This document shows positions 7,917-23,514 of a stretch of 64,000 nt of DNA, piece by piece (position 1 is the first letter of the stretch; every line of letters begins with the position of its first letter). Under the pieces are notes generated by a model. That model did no database searches and had not been told where the DNA came from. It saw nothing but the letters and a program-made list of their open reading frames with translations. The stretch is from NCBI RefSeq assembly GCF_032598905.1, contig NZ_CP122458.1:1612001-1676000 (forward strand), in the 5' to 3' direction. Source of the stretch: Streptomyces sp. 11x1. GTDB lineage: Bacteria > Actinomycetota > Actinomycetes > Streptomycetales > Streptomycetaceae. Made by a program: the position numbers and the translations under genes.

Positions 7917-9047
7917 GTGTCCTGAGTCTTTATTTCGCTAAAGAAGTAGGCTGGGCTCATGGCGCGTATGGGTCGGCCGACGGTCGAAGTGGTCCTGACG
8001 GATGAGGAGCGAGAGACGCTGCTGCGCTGGTCGCGGCGAGCAGCGTCCTCGCAGGCTCTGGCGTTGCGGTGCCGGATCGTGCTTGCGTGTGCTGAGGGCG
8101 GTTCGAACACCGCGGTGGGAGCGGAGCTTGGGGTCCACCCGGTCACGGTGGCCAAGTGGCGCAGGCGGTTCGCGGCCGACCGGCTCCAGGGCCTGTCCGA
8201 CGAGCCGCGGCCCGGCCCGCCCCGCACGGTGAGCGACGAAAAGGTCGAGGAGGTGGTCGTGCGGACCCTGGAGACCACCCCGAAGAACGCCACGCACTGG
8301 TCGACGCGGGGAATGGCCGCGGCCAGCGGCCTGAGCCAGTCCACCATCTCGCGGATCTGGCGGACCTTCGGCCTCAAACCGCATCTGGTGGACACCTTCA
8401 AGCTGTCCAAGGACCCGCAGTTCATCGAGAAGGTCCGCGACGTCGTCGGCCTGTACCTGGACCCGCCCGAGCGGGCCATCGTCCTCTGTGTGGACGAGAA
8501 GTCGCAGATCCAGGCACTGGACCGGTCGGCACCGGTGCTGCCGATGATGCCGGGCATGCCCGAGCGCCGCACCCACGACTACCTGCGCGGCGGCGTGACG
8601 ACCCTGTTCGCCGCCCTGAACGCGGCCACCGGCGAGGTCATCAGCTCGCTCCACCGCCGGCACCGCGCGGTGGAGTTCAAGAAGTTCCTGGCCAAGCTGG
8701 ACAAGGAGGTCCCCGACCATCTCGACGTCCACCTGATCTGCGACAACTACGCCACCCACAAGACGCCCGCGATCCAGAAGTGGCTGCTGGCCCATCCGCG
8801 GTTCCACATGCACTTCACCCCGACCAGCGCCTCCTGGCTCAACCAAGTGGAGCGCTGGTTCGCCCTGCTGACGGACAAGCAGATACGGCGTGGCGTCCAC
8901 AGGAACGTCCAAGCCCTGGAGAAGGACATCCGGACCTGGATCGCCGACTGGAACGACAACCCCAAGCCCTTCGTCTGGACGAAGACCGCTGACGAGATCT
9001 TCGAACGCCTCACCGGATATCTGAACCGAATCAAAGACTCAGGACAC
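7917..9047 (+). mobile_element. IS630-family insertion sequence (complete, 1131 bp)
   Basis: Imperfect terminal inverted repeats start GTGTCCTGAGTCTTT at 7917 and, read on the minus strand, at 9047. They continue matching for several more bases (ATTCG/GATTCGG). The element is flanked by the dinucleotide TA at 7915-7916 and 9048-9049, the target duplication expected for IS630. It carries one full-length transposase gene and looks recently inserted and possibly active. Confidence 0.9.
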
Positions 9048-9050
9048 TAG
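7959..9050 (+). CDS. IS630-family transposase
   Basis: A 363-residue transposase. The N-terminal third has two helix-turn-helix regions (TAVGAELGVHPVTVAKWRRR and SGLSQSTISRIWR). The C-terminal DDE catalytic domain has D in LCVDEKSQIQ, D in ICDNYATHK and E in SWLNQVERWF, the typical IS630/Tc1-mariner order. The frame is intact. The last residue is the final codon of the right inverted repeat; the stop TAG is made of the duplicated target TA plus the first flanking G, so the gene has no stop codon of its own. Start ATG at 7959 lies ~40 bp inside the left end. Confidence 0.93.
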   Translation: MARMGRPTVEVVLTDEERETLLRWSRRAASSQALALRCRIVLACAEGGSNTAVGAELGVHPVTVAKWRRRFAADRLQGLSDEPRPGPPRTVSDEKVEEVVVRTLETTPKNATHWSTRGMAAASGLSQSTISRIWRTFGLKPHLVDTFKLSKDPQFIEKVRDVVGLYLDPPERAIVLCVDEKSQIQALDRSAPVLPMMPGMPERRTHDYLRGGVTTLFAALNAATGEVISSLHRRHRAVEFKKFLAKLDKEVPDHLDVHLICDNYATHKTPAIQKWLLAHPRFHMHFTPTSASWLNQVERWFALLTDKQIRRGVHRNVQALEKDIRTWIADWNDNPKPFVWTKTADEIFERLTGYLNRIKDSGH

Positions 9051-9057
9051 GAGACCG

Positions 9058-9156
9058 CTGAAGATCTTGCTCTGGCCGCCCGACTCACCCTGGATTGCCG
9101 GTAAATGTCAATCGCCATCAAGTAGGGCAAGCCGGGCGCATTTTCAAGATCTTCAG
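9058..9156. repeat. 99-bp segment bounded by 12-bp inverted repeats
   Basis: CTGAAGATCTTG at 9058-9069 is perfectly inverted as CAAGATCTTCAG at 9145-9156. The inside has no open frame of note. It lies between the IS630 right end and the alpha-mannosidase stop. It could be a miniature element or the remnant ends of another insertion sequence; the function is unknown. Confidence 0.5.
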
Positions 9157-9181
9157 GACGCTTCTAGGCCCTGTCGGCGGG

Positions 9182-12229
<3,048 letters not shown>

Positions 12230-12291
12230 GAGGTCTCCAGAGAGGGTGGTGCGGGAGCGGGTGGAGCAGATGCGGGAGCAGGTGGGGTCGG

Positions 12292-12303
12292 GAAAGCGCT
12301 TTC
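12292..12303. promoter_or_regulatory. LacI-type operator GAAAGCGCTTTC
   Basis: A perfect 12-bp palindrome with the central CG pair typical of LacI/GalR-family operators, between the GH4 stop and the GH38 start. No LacI-family gene is present in the window, so any cognate repressor must lie elsewhere. It would allow the mannosidase gene separate regulation from the upstream DeoR-GH4 genes. Confidence 0.6.
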
Positions 12304-12314
12304 TGAGGGGGAGC

Positions 12315-13655
12315 CTACTTCAGGTACCCGAGGCCAGGGTGCACGGCCGTGTAGCCCTCGACCAGACGGCGGGCGACGTTGACCGAGTCCACCAGGGGGT
12401 GCAGGGCGAAGGCCTTCACCGCCGTCGCGCGGGAAGCCGCCTCGGCCGCCGCCAGGACCTCGCGCTCGACGGCCTTGACCGCGCAGACCAGCCCGGTGGC
12501 GTGGTCGGGCAGGGGGGCGACGGAGACGGGGTGGGCGCCGTTGGCGTCGACCAGGCAGGGCACCTCGATGACGGCCTCGGTGTCGAGGGTGGTGAGGGTG
12601 CCCTTGTTGCGGACGTTGAGGATGAGGGTGGTGCGCTCGTCGCGGGCGATGGCCCGCATCAGGGCGAGGGCGACCTTCTCGTAGCCGCCGGAGAGGTCGT
12701 CGGCGTCGCGTTCGCCGGCGCCGGCCGTCTCCCGGTTCTCCGCCATGTAGGTGGCCTCGCGCTCGGCGCGGGTGCGGTCCCAGGCCTTGAGGGCGTGGGC
12801 GTCGGGGCGGCGCATCTCCTCGTAGAAATGGGCCTGTTGTTCCTTGAGGAAGGCGCCGCGGGTCTTCTCGACGGCCTGGTAGGCGCGGACGGCCTCACGG
12901 TTGAAGTAGTAGTAGTGCAGGTACTCGTTGGGGATCGCGCCGAGGGACTGGAGCCAGTCGACGCCGAAGAGCTTGCCCTCCTCGAAGGAGCCGAGCAGGT
13001 CGCGGTCGGCGAGGAGACGGGGCAGCTCGTCGCGGCCGGCGACGTGCAGGCCCCGGACCCAGCCGAGGTGGTTGAGGCCGACGTAGTCGATCCAGGCCTC
13101 CTTGGGGTTCGTCACCCCGAGGACGCGGGCGATCCGGCGGCCGAGGCCCACGGGTGAGTCGCAGATGCCGATGACGCGGTCGCCGAGGTGACGGGACATG
13201 GCCTCGGTGACCAGGCCCGCCGGGTTGGTGAAGTTGATGAGCCAGGCGTCCGGGGCGAGCCGGGCCACGCGCCGGGCGATGTCCACGGCGACCGGGACGG
13301 TGCGCAGGCCGTAGGCGATGCCACCCGCGCCGACGGTCTCCTGACCGAGGACCCCTTCGGCCAGGGCCACGCGCTCGTCGTTCGCGCGGCCCTCCAGACC
13401 GCCGACCCGGATCGCGGAGAAGATGAAGTCGGCGCCGCGCAGGGCCTCGTCGAGGTCGGTGGTGGCGCTCACCTCGGGGGCGTCGGGGACGTCCGCGGCC
13501 TGCTCGGCGAGGACGCGGGTGACGGCGGAGAGCCGCTCGGCGTCCAGGTCGTGCAGGACGACACGAGTGACCCGGCCCTCGGCGCGGTCCCCGAGGAGCG
13601 CCCCGTACACGAGGGGCACCCGGAATCCTCCGCCGCCCAGAATCGTCAGCTTCAC
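12315..13655 (-). CDS. glycoside hydrolase family 4 (6-phospho-beta-glucosidase type)
   Basis: A 446-residue NAD+- and Mn2+-dependent glycosidase. The N-terminus ILGGGGFRVPLVYG is the Rossmann fold that holds NAD. INFTNPAGLV, GICDSPVGLG (Cys as metal ligand) and GLNHLGWV (His as metal ligand) are the GH4 active-site stretches. Hydrolysis in this family proceeds through oxidation at C3 and elimination. Close relatives are named 6-phospho-beta-glucosidase, but the locus has an ABC importer rather than a PTS, so the true substrate may be non-phosphorylated or phosphorylated inside the cell. The GTG start follows AGGTGG. It lies between the DeoR gene and GH38, all on the minus strand. Confidence 0.85.
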   Translation of the reverse strand: MKLTILGGGGFRVPLVYGALLGDRAEGRVTRVVLHDLDAERLSAVTRVLAEQAADVPDAPEVSATTDLDEALRGADFIFSAIRVGGLEGRANDERVALAEGVLGQETVGAGGIAYGLRTVPVAVDIARRVARLAPDAWLINFTNPAGLVTEAMSRHLGDRVIGICDSPVGLGRRIARVLGVTNPKEAWIDYVGLNHLGWVRGLHVAGRDELPRLLADRDLLGSFEEGKLFGVDWLQSLGAIPNEYLHYYYFNREAVRAYQAVEKTRGAFLKEQQAHFYEEMRRPDAHALKAWDRTRAEREATYMAENRETAGAGERDADDLSGGYEKVALALMRAIARDERTTLILNVRNKGTLTTLDTEAVIEVPCLVDANGAHPVSVAPLPDHATGLVCAVKAVEREVLAAAEAASRATAVKAFALHPLVDSVNVARRLVEGYTAVHPGLGYLK

Positions 13656-13882
13656 TCAACTACCACCTTTGCCGATCGTGCGTTCGTGCGGCCGTCCGGC
13701 CTGCCCCCTCGACCCCCGTGGGCGGGACGCCCCTCCCACCCGTACCCGACGACACGCCCCCTGTTGCCGGCCTGGTCCGAGCCGTTCGCCCGGACCGTTC
13801 GTCCAGGCCGTTCGTCCGGGCCGTTCCGCCACCGTGCTCGGAGGCGTCCGACACGTGTCAGCCGCGCCGCACGGAAGGGCGG

Positions 13883-14653
13883 TCACGGTGTGACCACTTC
13901 GACACCCGCCTCCTCCAGCGACGCGCGGGTGGCCTGCTCCACCGGCCCGTTGGTGACGACCACGTCGAGTTCCCTGGGGCCGCAGACCTTCGCCATGCCC
14001 GTCCCGGGGAACTTCGCGGAGTCGGCGAGCAGGACGACCCTGTCGCTCGCCCTGATCATCGCGCGTTTGACGGGGACCTCGACGACGGTCGTGTCCATCA
14101 CCTGTCCGCCGGGGCGAACTCCACTCGTACCGAGGAAGAGCCAGTCGGCGTGAAGTTGACGGAGGTTGTCCTCGGTGAGGAAACCGACGAGGGAACGGTA
14201 CTCGCGGCGGACCATGCCGCCGAGCAGCACCAGTTCGATGCCCTCGTCGTCGGCCAGCTCCTCGTAGACCACCAGGTTGCTGGTGATCACGGTGAGGCGG
14301 CGGCCGTGCAGCTGCCGGGCCAGGCGGTAGGCGGTGGTCCCGATGTCCAGGAGCACGGACTGGCCGTCGTGGACCATCGACGCGGCCTTCGCCGCTATCG
14401 CGTCCTTCTCGGCCACCCGCACCTCGGCGACCTCGGCGAAGGGCTGGTCGCCCTCGTCCACGACCGCGCCGCCGTGCACCCGGGTGAGCAGCCCCTCCTC
14501 CTCCAGCCGGACGAGGTCACGCCGGATGGTGGCGGGGCTCACACCGAGCTGTTCGGACAAGTCGGTGACCGCCGCCGGCCCGCCAGATCGCAGGGCCCGC
14601 AGGATGAGTTGGTGTCGTCTCTCTGCCAGCACGCGCTGAACAGTACTCGTCAT
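13883..14653 (-). CDS. DeoR-family transcriptional regulator
   Basis: A 256-residue repressor. An N-terminal winged helix (LSEQLGVSPATIRRDLVRLE, with VHGGAV after it) is the DeoR signature. The C-terminal sugar-phosphate sensor domain has the LDIGTTAYRLA and LLADSAKF motifs. It is divergent from the PfkB kinase gene with a 129-bp gap that holds an inverted repeat at 14737-14762. It probably represses the kinase-ABC-glycosidase operon and itself until a sugar phosphate accumulates. The ATG at 14653 is chosen over a TTG two codons earlier; neither has a strong ribosome site. Confidence 0.9.
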   Translation of the reverse strand: MTSTVQRVLAERRHQLILRALRSGGPAAVTDLSEQLGVSPATIRRDLVRLEEEGLLTRVHGGAVVDEGDQPFAEVAEVRVAEKDAIAAKAASMVHDGQSVLLDIGTTAYRLARQLHGRRLTVITSNLVVYEELADDEGIELVLLGGMVRREYRSLVGFLTEDNLRQLHADWLFLGTSGVRPGGQVMDTTVVEVPVKRAMIRASDRVVLLADSAKFPGTGMAKVCGPRELDVVVTNGPVEQATRASLEEAGVEVVTP

Positions 14654-14736
14654 TCGCAAGCAAATCTATGCTCACTTCTGCTCGACTCTTGCCAAACCTC
14701 TCGGAGGCGCGCACGATCTGTGCACCGAAATTGAAG

Positions 14737-14762
14737 ACTTTTGAAGAGTGATCCTCGAAAGT
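14737..14762. promoter_or_regulatory. candidate DeoR operator
   Basis: Two 11-bp arms, ACTTTTGAAGA and the complement of TCCTCGAAAGT, match at 9 of 11 positions around a 4-bp spacer. A direct repeat TTGAAGA(C/G)T with 10-bp period overlaps the left arm. The site lies between the divergent DeoR and PfkB genes, 20 bp before the kinase start, so it is well placed for autoregulation and operon control. Confidence 0.5.
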
Positions 14763-14782
14763 CTCGACGAGAGGGTGCACGC

Positions 14783-15823
14783 GTGGACGACGACCGGCCC
14801 GATGTGCTGCTGACCGGGCTGCTCTTCTACGACCTCGTGCTCACGGGGCTGGGAAAGCCGCCCACCCCCGGCGAGGAGATCTGGACCGACGGCATGGGCT
14901 GCGGTCCTGGCGGCATCGCCAACCTGGCGGTGGCCACCGCCCGTTTCGGCCTGCGGACCTCGCTGGCCACGGTCTTCGGCGACGACTACTACGGCGCGTA
15001 CTGCCGTGACGTCCTCGCCGGCCAGGAGAACGTCGACCTCTCCCTCTCGCGCACCGCCGACGGCTGGCACACCCCCGTCACCGTCTCCCTCGCGCACGGT
15101 CACGACCGCGCCCTGGTCACCCACGGCCAGGAACCGCCGTACTCGCAGGACGTCCTGATGGGCGACCCGCCCGAGTCGCGCACCGCGCTCGTGCACATCG
15201 AGGCAGAGCCGCGCGAGTGGCTCGCCAAGGCCGCCGCGAACGGCACGCTCATCTACGCGGACGTCGGCTGGGACCCCACCCAGCGGTGGTCGCGCGCCCT
15301 GCTCGACCAACTCGCCCTGTGCCACGCCTTCCTCCCCAACGAGACCGAGGCGATGGCCTACACCCGCACCGACAGCGCGGCCGCCGCGCTCGGCACCCTG
15401 AGCGAGCTGGTCCCGGTGGCCGTGGTCACCCGCGGCGGCGAGGGCGCGGTCGCGGTGGACCAGACGACCGGGGAGTACGCGGAGGTCCCGGCCCTGGACG
15501 TCGACGTGCTCGACGCGACGGGCGCCGGCGACGTCTTCGGCGCGAGCTTCGTCGCCGCCTCCCTCGCCGGCTGGCCCCTGACGGAACGGCTGCGGTTCGC
15601 CGTCCTGTCCGCCGGACTCTCCGTCGGCCACCACGGCGGAGGGCTCGCCGCGCCCGGCTGGTACGGCGTCGAGCGCTGGTGGCGCTCGCTGACCGACCCC
15701 GGCCTGAAGAAGGCCTACGGCTTCCTCGCGGACCGCATCCCGGCCGACGTCGGCCCACCGGTGCACTTCGCCCCGGTCACCCCGCCCGCTCGGCCCCAAA
15801 GACCCCACGCACCAAAGCCCTGA
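14783..15823 (+). CDS. PfkB-family carbohydrate kinase
   Basis: A 346-residue ribokinase-fold enzyme. The N-terminal PGGIANLAVATARFG motif and the C-terminal DATGAGDVFGASF motif (anion hole with catalytic Asp) are the two PfkB signatures. It would phosphorylate a sugar released by the glycosidases of this locus, perhaps producing the ligand for the DeoR regulator. The GTG at 14783 has GAGAGGG upstream. It is the first gene of the + operon that continues with the ABC importer; the gap to the binding protein is 33 bp. The exact sugar is unknown. Confidence 0.88.
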   Translation: MDDDRPDVLLTGLLFYDLVLTGLGKPPTPGEEIWTDGMGCGPGGIANLAVATARFGLRTSLATVFGDDYYGAYCRDVLAGQENVDLSLSRTADGWHTPVTVSLAHGHDRALVTHGQEPPYSQDVLMGDPPESRTALVHIEAEPREWLAKAAANGTLIYADVGWDPTQRWSRALLDQLALCHAFLPNETEAMAYTRTDSAAAALGTLSELVPVAVVTRGGEGAVAVDQTTGEYAEVPALDVDVLDATGAGDVFGASFVAASLAGWPLTERLRFAVLSAGLSVGHHGGGLAAPGWYGVERWWRSLTDPGLKKAYGFLADRIPADVGPPVHFAPVTPPARPQRPHAPKP

Positions 15824-15856
15824 AGTACCACGAACAGGAACAAACAGGAGTATCCC

Positions 15857-17137
15857 GTGGACCTTTCTCGTAGAGGCTTCCTCCAGGCTGCCGTGTTCAC
15901 CGCGGCGGCCTCCGGACTGACCGTCGCCTGTGGCGGCGGCTCGGAATCCGGCGGCACCAAGGACGGCAAGAACCTCACCCTGTGGTACTGGGGCGGCGCC
16001 CTCAGCGACAAGGTGGTCGCCGAGGCCAAGACGCACTTCAAGAGCCAGATCAAGCTGACCAGTTCCTCCATCGGCGGCGACTTCAAGCAGAAGCTCACCA
16101 CCACGCTCGCGGCGGGCGGCTCCTCCGTCCCGGACATCACCGGCATCAAGGGCGAGGACATCGCCTCCTTCCTGCCCAACGCCGACCGCTTCCTCGACCT
16201 GAACGACCTGGGCTTCAAGAAGATCTCCTCCCAGTACCTGGAGTGGAAGACCAAGCTCGCCCAGACCGAGGACGGCAAGCAGATCGGTTTCCCGATCGAC
16301 ATCGGCCCCACCGCGCTCTTCTACCGCGCCGACCAGTTCGAGAAGGCGGGGCTGCCCAGCGACCCGGCGAAGGTCGCCGCCGAGGCCAAGACCTGGGACG
16401 ACTACTTCGCGCTCGGCACGGAGCTGAAGAAGGCGCTGCCCGGGACCTTCCTCATCAACAACATGGGCTCGGTCTTCAGCATCGCGATCGGCCAGGGCAC
16501 CAAGCGGTTCATCGACCAGGACAACCACTTCATCGGCGACCAGGACCACATCCGCGCCGCGTGGGACCACGCGATACGCGCCTACACGCTCGGCCTCGAC
16601 GCCAAGATCAACGACCAGAGCTGGAACGCGGCCGTCGGCAAGAGCCTGACCACCGAGGTCGGCGCCGCGTGGCACGCGCTGGACATCCAATCGGCCGCGC
16701 CGAACACCAAGGGCAAGTGGCGGGTCACCGCGACCCCGGGCGGACCGGCCAACCAGGGCGGCTCCTATCTGACCCTGCCCAAGCAGTGCCGGAACCCCGA
16801 AGAGGCATTCAAGATCATCAGCTGGATCCTCAGCCCGGAGAACAACGCCAAGAGCTTCGCCGACGCCACCATCTTCCCCGCCTCCCCGGAGACGTACGCG
16901 ATGCCGGCGATGACCGGCCCCGACGCCTTCTTCGGCGGCCAGAAGATCATCGAGGTCTTCGGCCCGGCCGCCGAGGCCATCCCCGTCAGCTACGAGGCGC
17001 CCGCCGACTCCGCGGTCATGGCTCCCTTCATGGCCGAGCTGACCAGCATCGAGGCCAAGGGCAAGAAGCCCGACGACGCCTGGAACGACGCGGTCTCCCA
17101 GGCCAAGCAGATCGCCAGGCGACAGGGGGTGAAGTGA
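15857..17137 (+). CDS. sugar ABC transporter substrate-binding lipoprotein
   Basis: A 426-residue extracellular binding protein of the MalE/family-1 type. The N-terminus carries a twin arginine (residues 5-6, SRRGFLQ) and a lipobox ending at Cys25 (TVAC-GGG), so it is probably exported folded and lipid-anchored. The mature part has typical features such as LTLWYWGG, GDFKQKLTTTLAAG and the late NPEEAFKIISWILSP. It captures an oligosaccharide and delivers it to the two permeases that follow. AGGAG precedes the GTG start. The intergenic space to the first permease gene is a single base. Confidence 0.92.
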   Translation: MDLSRRGFLQAAVFTAAASGLTVACGGGSESGGTKDGKNLTLWYWGGALSDKVVAEAKTHFKSQIKLTSSSIGGDFKQKLTTTLAAGGSSVPDITGIKGEDIASFLPNADRFLDLNDLGFKKISSQYLEWKTKLAQTEDGKQIGFPIDIGPTALFYRADQFEKAGLPSDPAKVAAEAKTWDDYFALGTELKKALPGTFLINNMGSVFSIAIGQGTKRFIDQDNHFIGDQDHIRAAWDHAIRAYTLGLDAKINDQSWNAAVGKSLTTEVGAAWHALDIQSAAPNTKGKWRVTATPGGPANQGGSYLTLPKQCRNPEEAFKIISWILSPENNAKSFADATIFPASPETYAMPAMTGPDAFFGGQKIIEVFGPAAEAIPVSYEAPADSAVMAPFMAELTSIEAKGKKPDDAWNDAVSQAKQIARRQGVK

Positions 17138-17138
17138 G

Positions 17139-18146
17139 GTGTCGTCACCTCCGGTGACCGGTCCCGCCACGGTGCCCGAGCACCGTGGCGGGCCGGGCCC
17201 GGCCCGCTTCCGCCCGCGGCGCACCCCGCCCGCGGGCGTCGCTCGGCCCACTCGTCGCGGGGTGCTGTCCTACTGGCGGCAGTACCTGGCGATCTCGCCC
17301 TTCTATCTGATCTTCCTGGTCTTCTCGTTCGTCCCCGTCTTCTACTCGCTGTACCTGTCCTTCCAGCGCTACGACGGCCTGGGCACCAAGGAGTTCGTGG
17401 GCCTCCAGCAGTTCGAGTTCCTGTGGAGCGACCCGGTCTTCTGGCTGTCCATCCGCAACACCCTGCTGATCTGGGTCCTGTCGACCGTCCCCACACTCTT
17501 CGGCGCGCTGGTGCTGGCGACGCTGTTGCATTCGGTGCGCCGCTTCAAGGGCTTCTACCGCATCGCCCTCTACGTGCCGAACGTGACGTCGATCGTCGCC
17601 GTGGCGATCTTCTTCGGCGCGGTGTTCAGCAACGACTTCGGCCTGGTCAACGCGATCCTCGGCACGGTCGGCATCTCCCCCGTGCCGTGGCTGAGCAACC
17701 CGTGGCTGATCAAGGTGGTCATCGCGCTGCTGATGACCTGGATGTGGACCGGCTACAACATGATCATCTATCTGGCCGGCCTCCAGGCCATCCCGCAGTC
17801 GGTCTACGAGGCGGCCAGGATGGACGGCGCAGGACCGATCCGCACGTTCTTCCAGATCACCATCCCGATCATGCGGCCGATCATCCTGTTCACCGTCGTC
17901 ATCTCGACCATCAACGGTCTGCAGAGCTTCAGCGAACCCCAGGTCCTCTTCGCCAGCAACGCCGCCAACCAGAACCTCGGCGGTCCGGGCCAGGCGGGTC
18001 TGACCACGCTGCTCTACTTCTACCAATCGGCCTTCCTCGACAACGACTACGGCTACGGCGCGGCCATCGTGTGGGCCTTCTTCGTACTGATCATCGTGCT
18101 CGTCGTCATCAACTGGCGCATCGTGCAACGAGGGAGGAAGTCATGA
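17139..18146 (+). CDS. sugar ABC transporter permease (MalF type)
   Basis: A 335-residue inner-membrane protein with six hydrophobic segments after a ~45-residue Pro/Arg-rich cytoplasmic lead. The EAA loop reads EAARMDGAGPIRTFFQITIPI, the contact site for the ATPase subunit. It pairs with the next permease to form the channel. No ATPase gene is present; in Streptomyces many such importers share the unlinked ATPase MsiK, and that is the likely partner here. Its stop overlaps the next start (ATGA). Confidence 0.92.
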   Translation: MSSPPVTGPATVPEHRGGPGPARFRPRRTPPAGVARPTRRGVLSYWRQYLAISPFYLIFLVFSFVPVFYSLYLSFQRYDGLGTKEFVGLQQFEFLWSDPVFWLSIRNTLLIWVLSTVPTLFGALVLATLLHSVRRFKGFYRIALYVPNVTSIVAVAIFFGAVFSNDFGLVNAILGTVGISPVPWLSNPWLIKVVIALLMTWMWTGYNMIIYLAGLQAIPQSVYEAARMDGAGPIRTFFQITIPIMRPIILFTVVISTINGLQSFSEPQVLFASNAANQNLGGPGQAGLTTLLYFYQSAFLDNDYGYGAAIVWAFFVLIIVLVVINWRIVQRGRKS

Positions 18147-19036
18147 CGACAGCCGTCACGCCACGGCCGGCGACGGCCACGGGCAAGGAGTCGCCCCCCG
18201 GCGCGAGGCGGCCGCGCCGCCCCAGGGGCCTGTCCGCGCACGTCTTCCTGATCCTCGCCGTCGTGATCTCGGTCTTCCCGTTCCTGTGGACGATCGTGAT
18301 GGCGACCAACACCACCCGGGACATCTACAAGAGCCCGCCGAAGCTGACCTTCGGCTCGCACCTGCTGGAGAACATCCGGGGTGTGCTCGACACGGTCGAC
18401 TTCTTCGGCTCGATGCTCAACACGATCGTCGTCGCGTCCGTCACCACGGTCCTGGTGCTGTTCGTCGACTCCCTGGCGGCCTTCGCCTTCGCCAAGTTCG
18501 AGTTCCCCGGGCGCCGGATCCTCTTCGCCACGCTCCTGGTGTTCATGATGCTGCCGCTCCAGCTCGCCGTCCTGCCGCAGTTCATCCTGATGTCGGAGAT
18601 CGGCTGGGTCGGCATGCTCAAGGCACTGGTGTGGCCCGCCCTCTCCAACGCCTTCGGCATCTTCTGGCTGCGCCAGTACATCGAGAACGGGGTGCCCGAC
18701 GAACTGCTGGACGCGGCCCGGATCGACGGCGCCGGGTTCTTCCGGCAGTACTGGAACGTCGCCCTGCCGATGATCAGGCCGGCGATGTCCTTCCTCGCCA
18801 TCTACGCGTTCGTCGGCGCCTGGAACGACTACGTCTGGCCCCTCATCGTGCTCACCAACCCCGAGCACGTCACGCTCCAGGTGGAGCTGGCCCAGCTCAA
18901 CGTCGGCCACAACACCGACTACAGCATGGTGATGGCCGGTGTGCTGATGGCGTCCCTCCCGCTGGTGATCGTCTTCGCCGTCTTCGCGCGGGGCTTCATC
19001 GCGGGGGCCACCGAGGGCGCGGTCCAGGGCAGTTGA
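18143..19036 (+). CDS. carbohydrate ABC transporter permease (MalG type)
   Basis: A 297-residue protein with six membrane segments and the EAA-loop variant LLDAARIDGAGFFRQYWNVALP. It is the second half of the importer channel. AGGGAGGAAG precedes the ATG, which overlaps the preceding stop by four bases. Following genes suggest that imported glycans are processed by the phosphodiesterase and beta-galactosidase encoded downstream. Confidence 0.92.
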   Translation: MTTAVTPRPATATGKESPPGARRPRRPRGLSAHVFLILAVVISVFPFLWTIVMATNTTRDIYKSPPKLTFGSHLLENIRGVLDTVDFFGSMLNTIVVASVTTVLVLFVDSLAAFAFAKFEFPGRRILFATLLVFMMLPLQLAVLPQFILMSEIGWVGMLKALVWPALSNAFGIFWLRQYIENGVPDELLDAARIDGAGFFRQYWNVALPMIRPAMSFLAIYAFVGAWNDYVWPLIVLTNPEHVTLQVELAQLNVGHNTDYSMVMAGVLMASLPLVIVFAVFARGFIAGATEGAVQGS

Positions 19037-19083
19037 ACCGCGGGGCAGGGGCAGGTGGGCCGATGTCGGGACGGAGGGGCGCG

Positions 19084-23489
<4,406 letters not shown>

Positions 23490-23514
23490 ACCACGAACCT
23501 CTTACGGAGTCACT

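Noticed and set aside
13781..13830. Degenerate CCGTTCGTCC repeats between the GH4 and DeoR genes
   Set aside because: Imperfect, irregular spacing; no palindrome or conserved structure that would support an operator claim.
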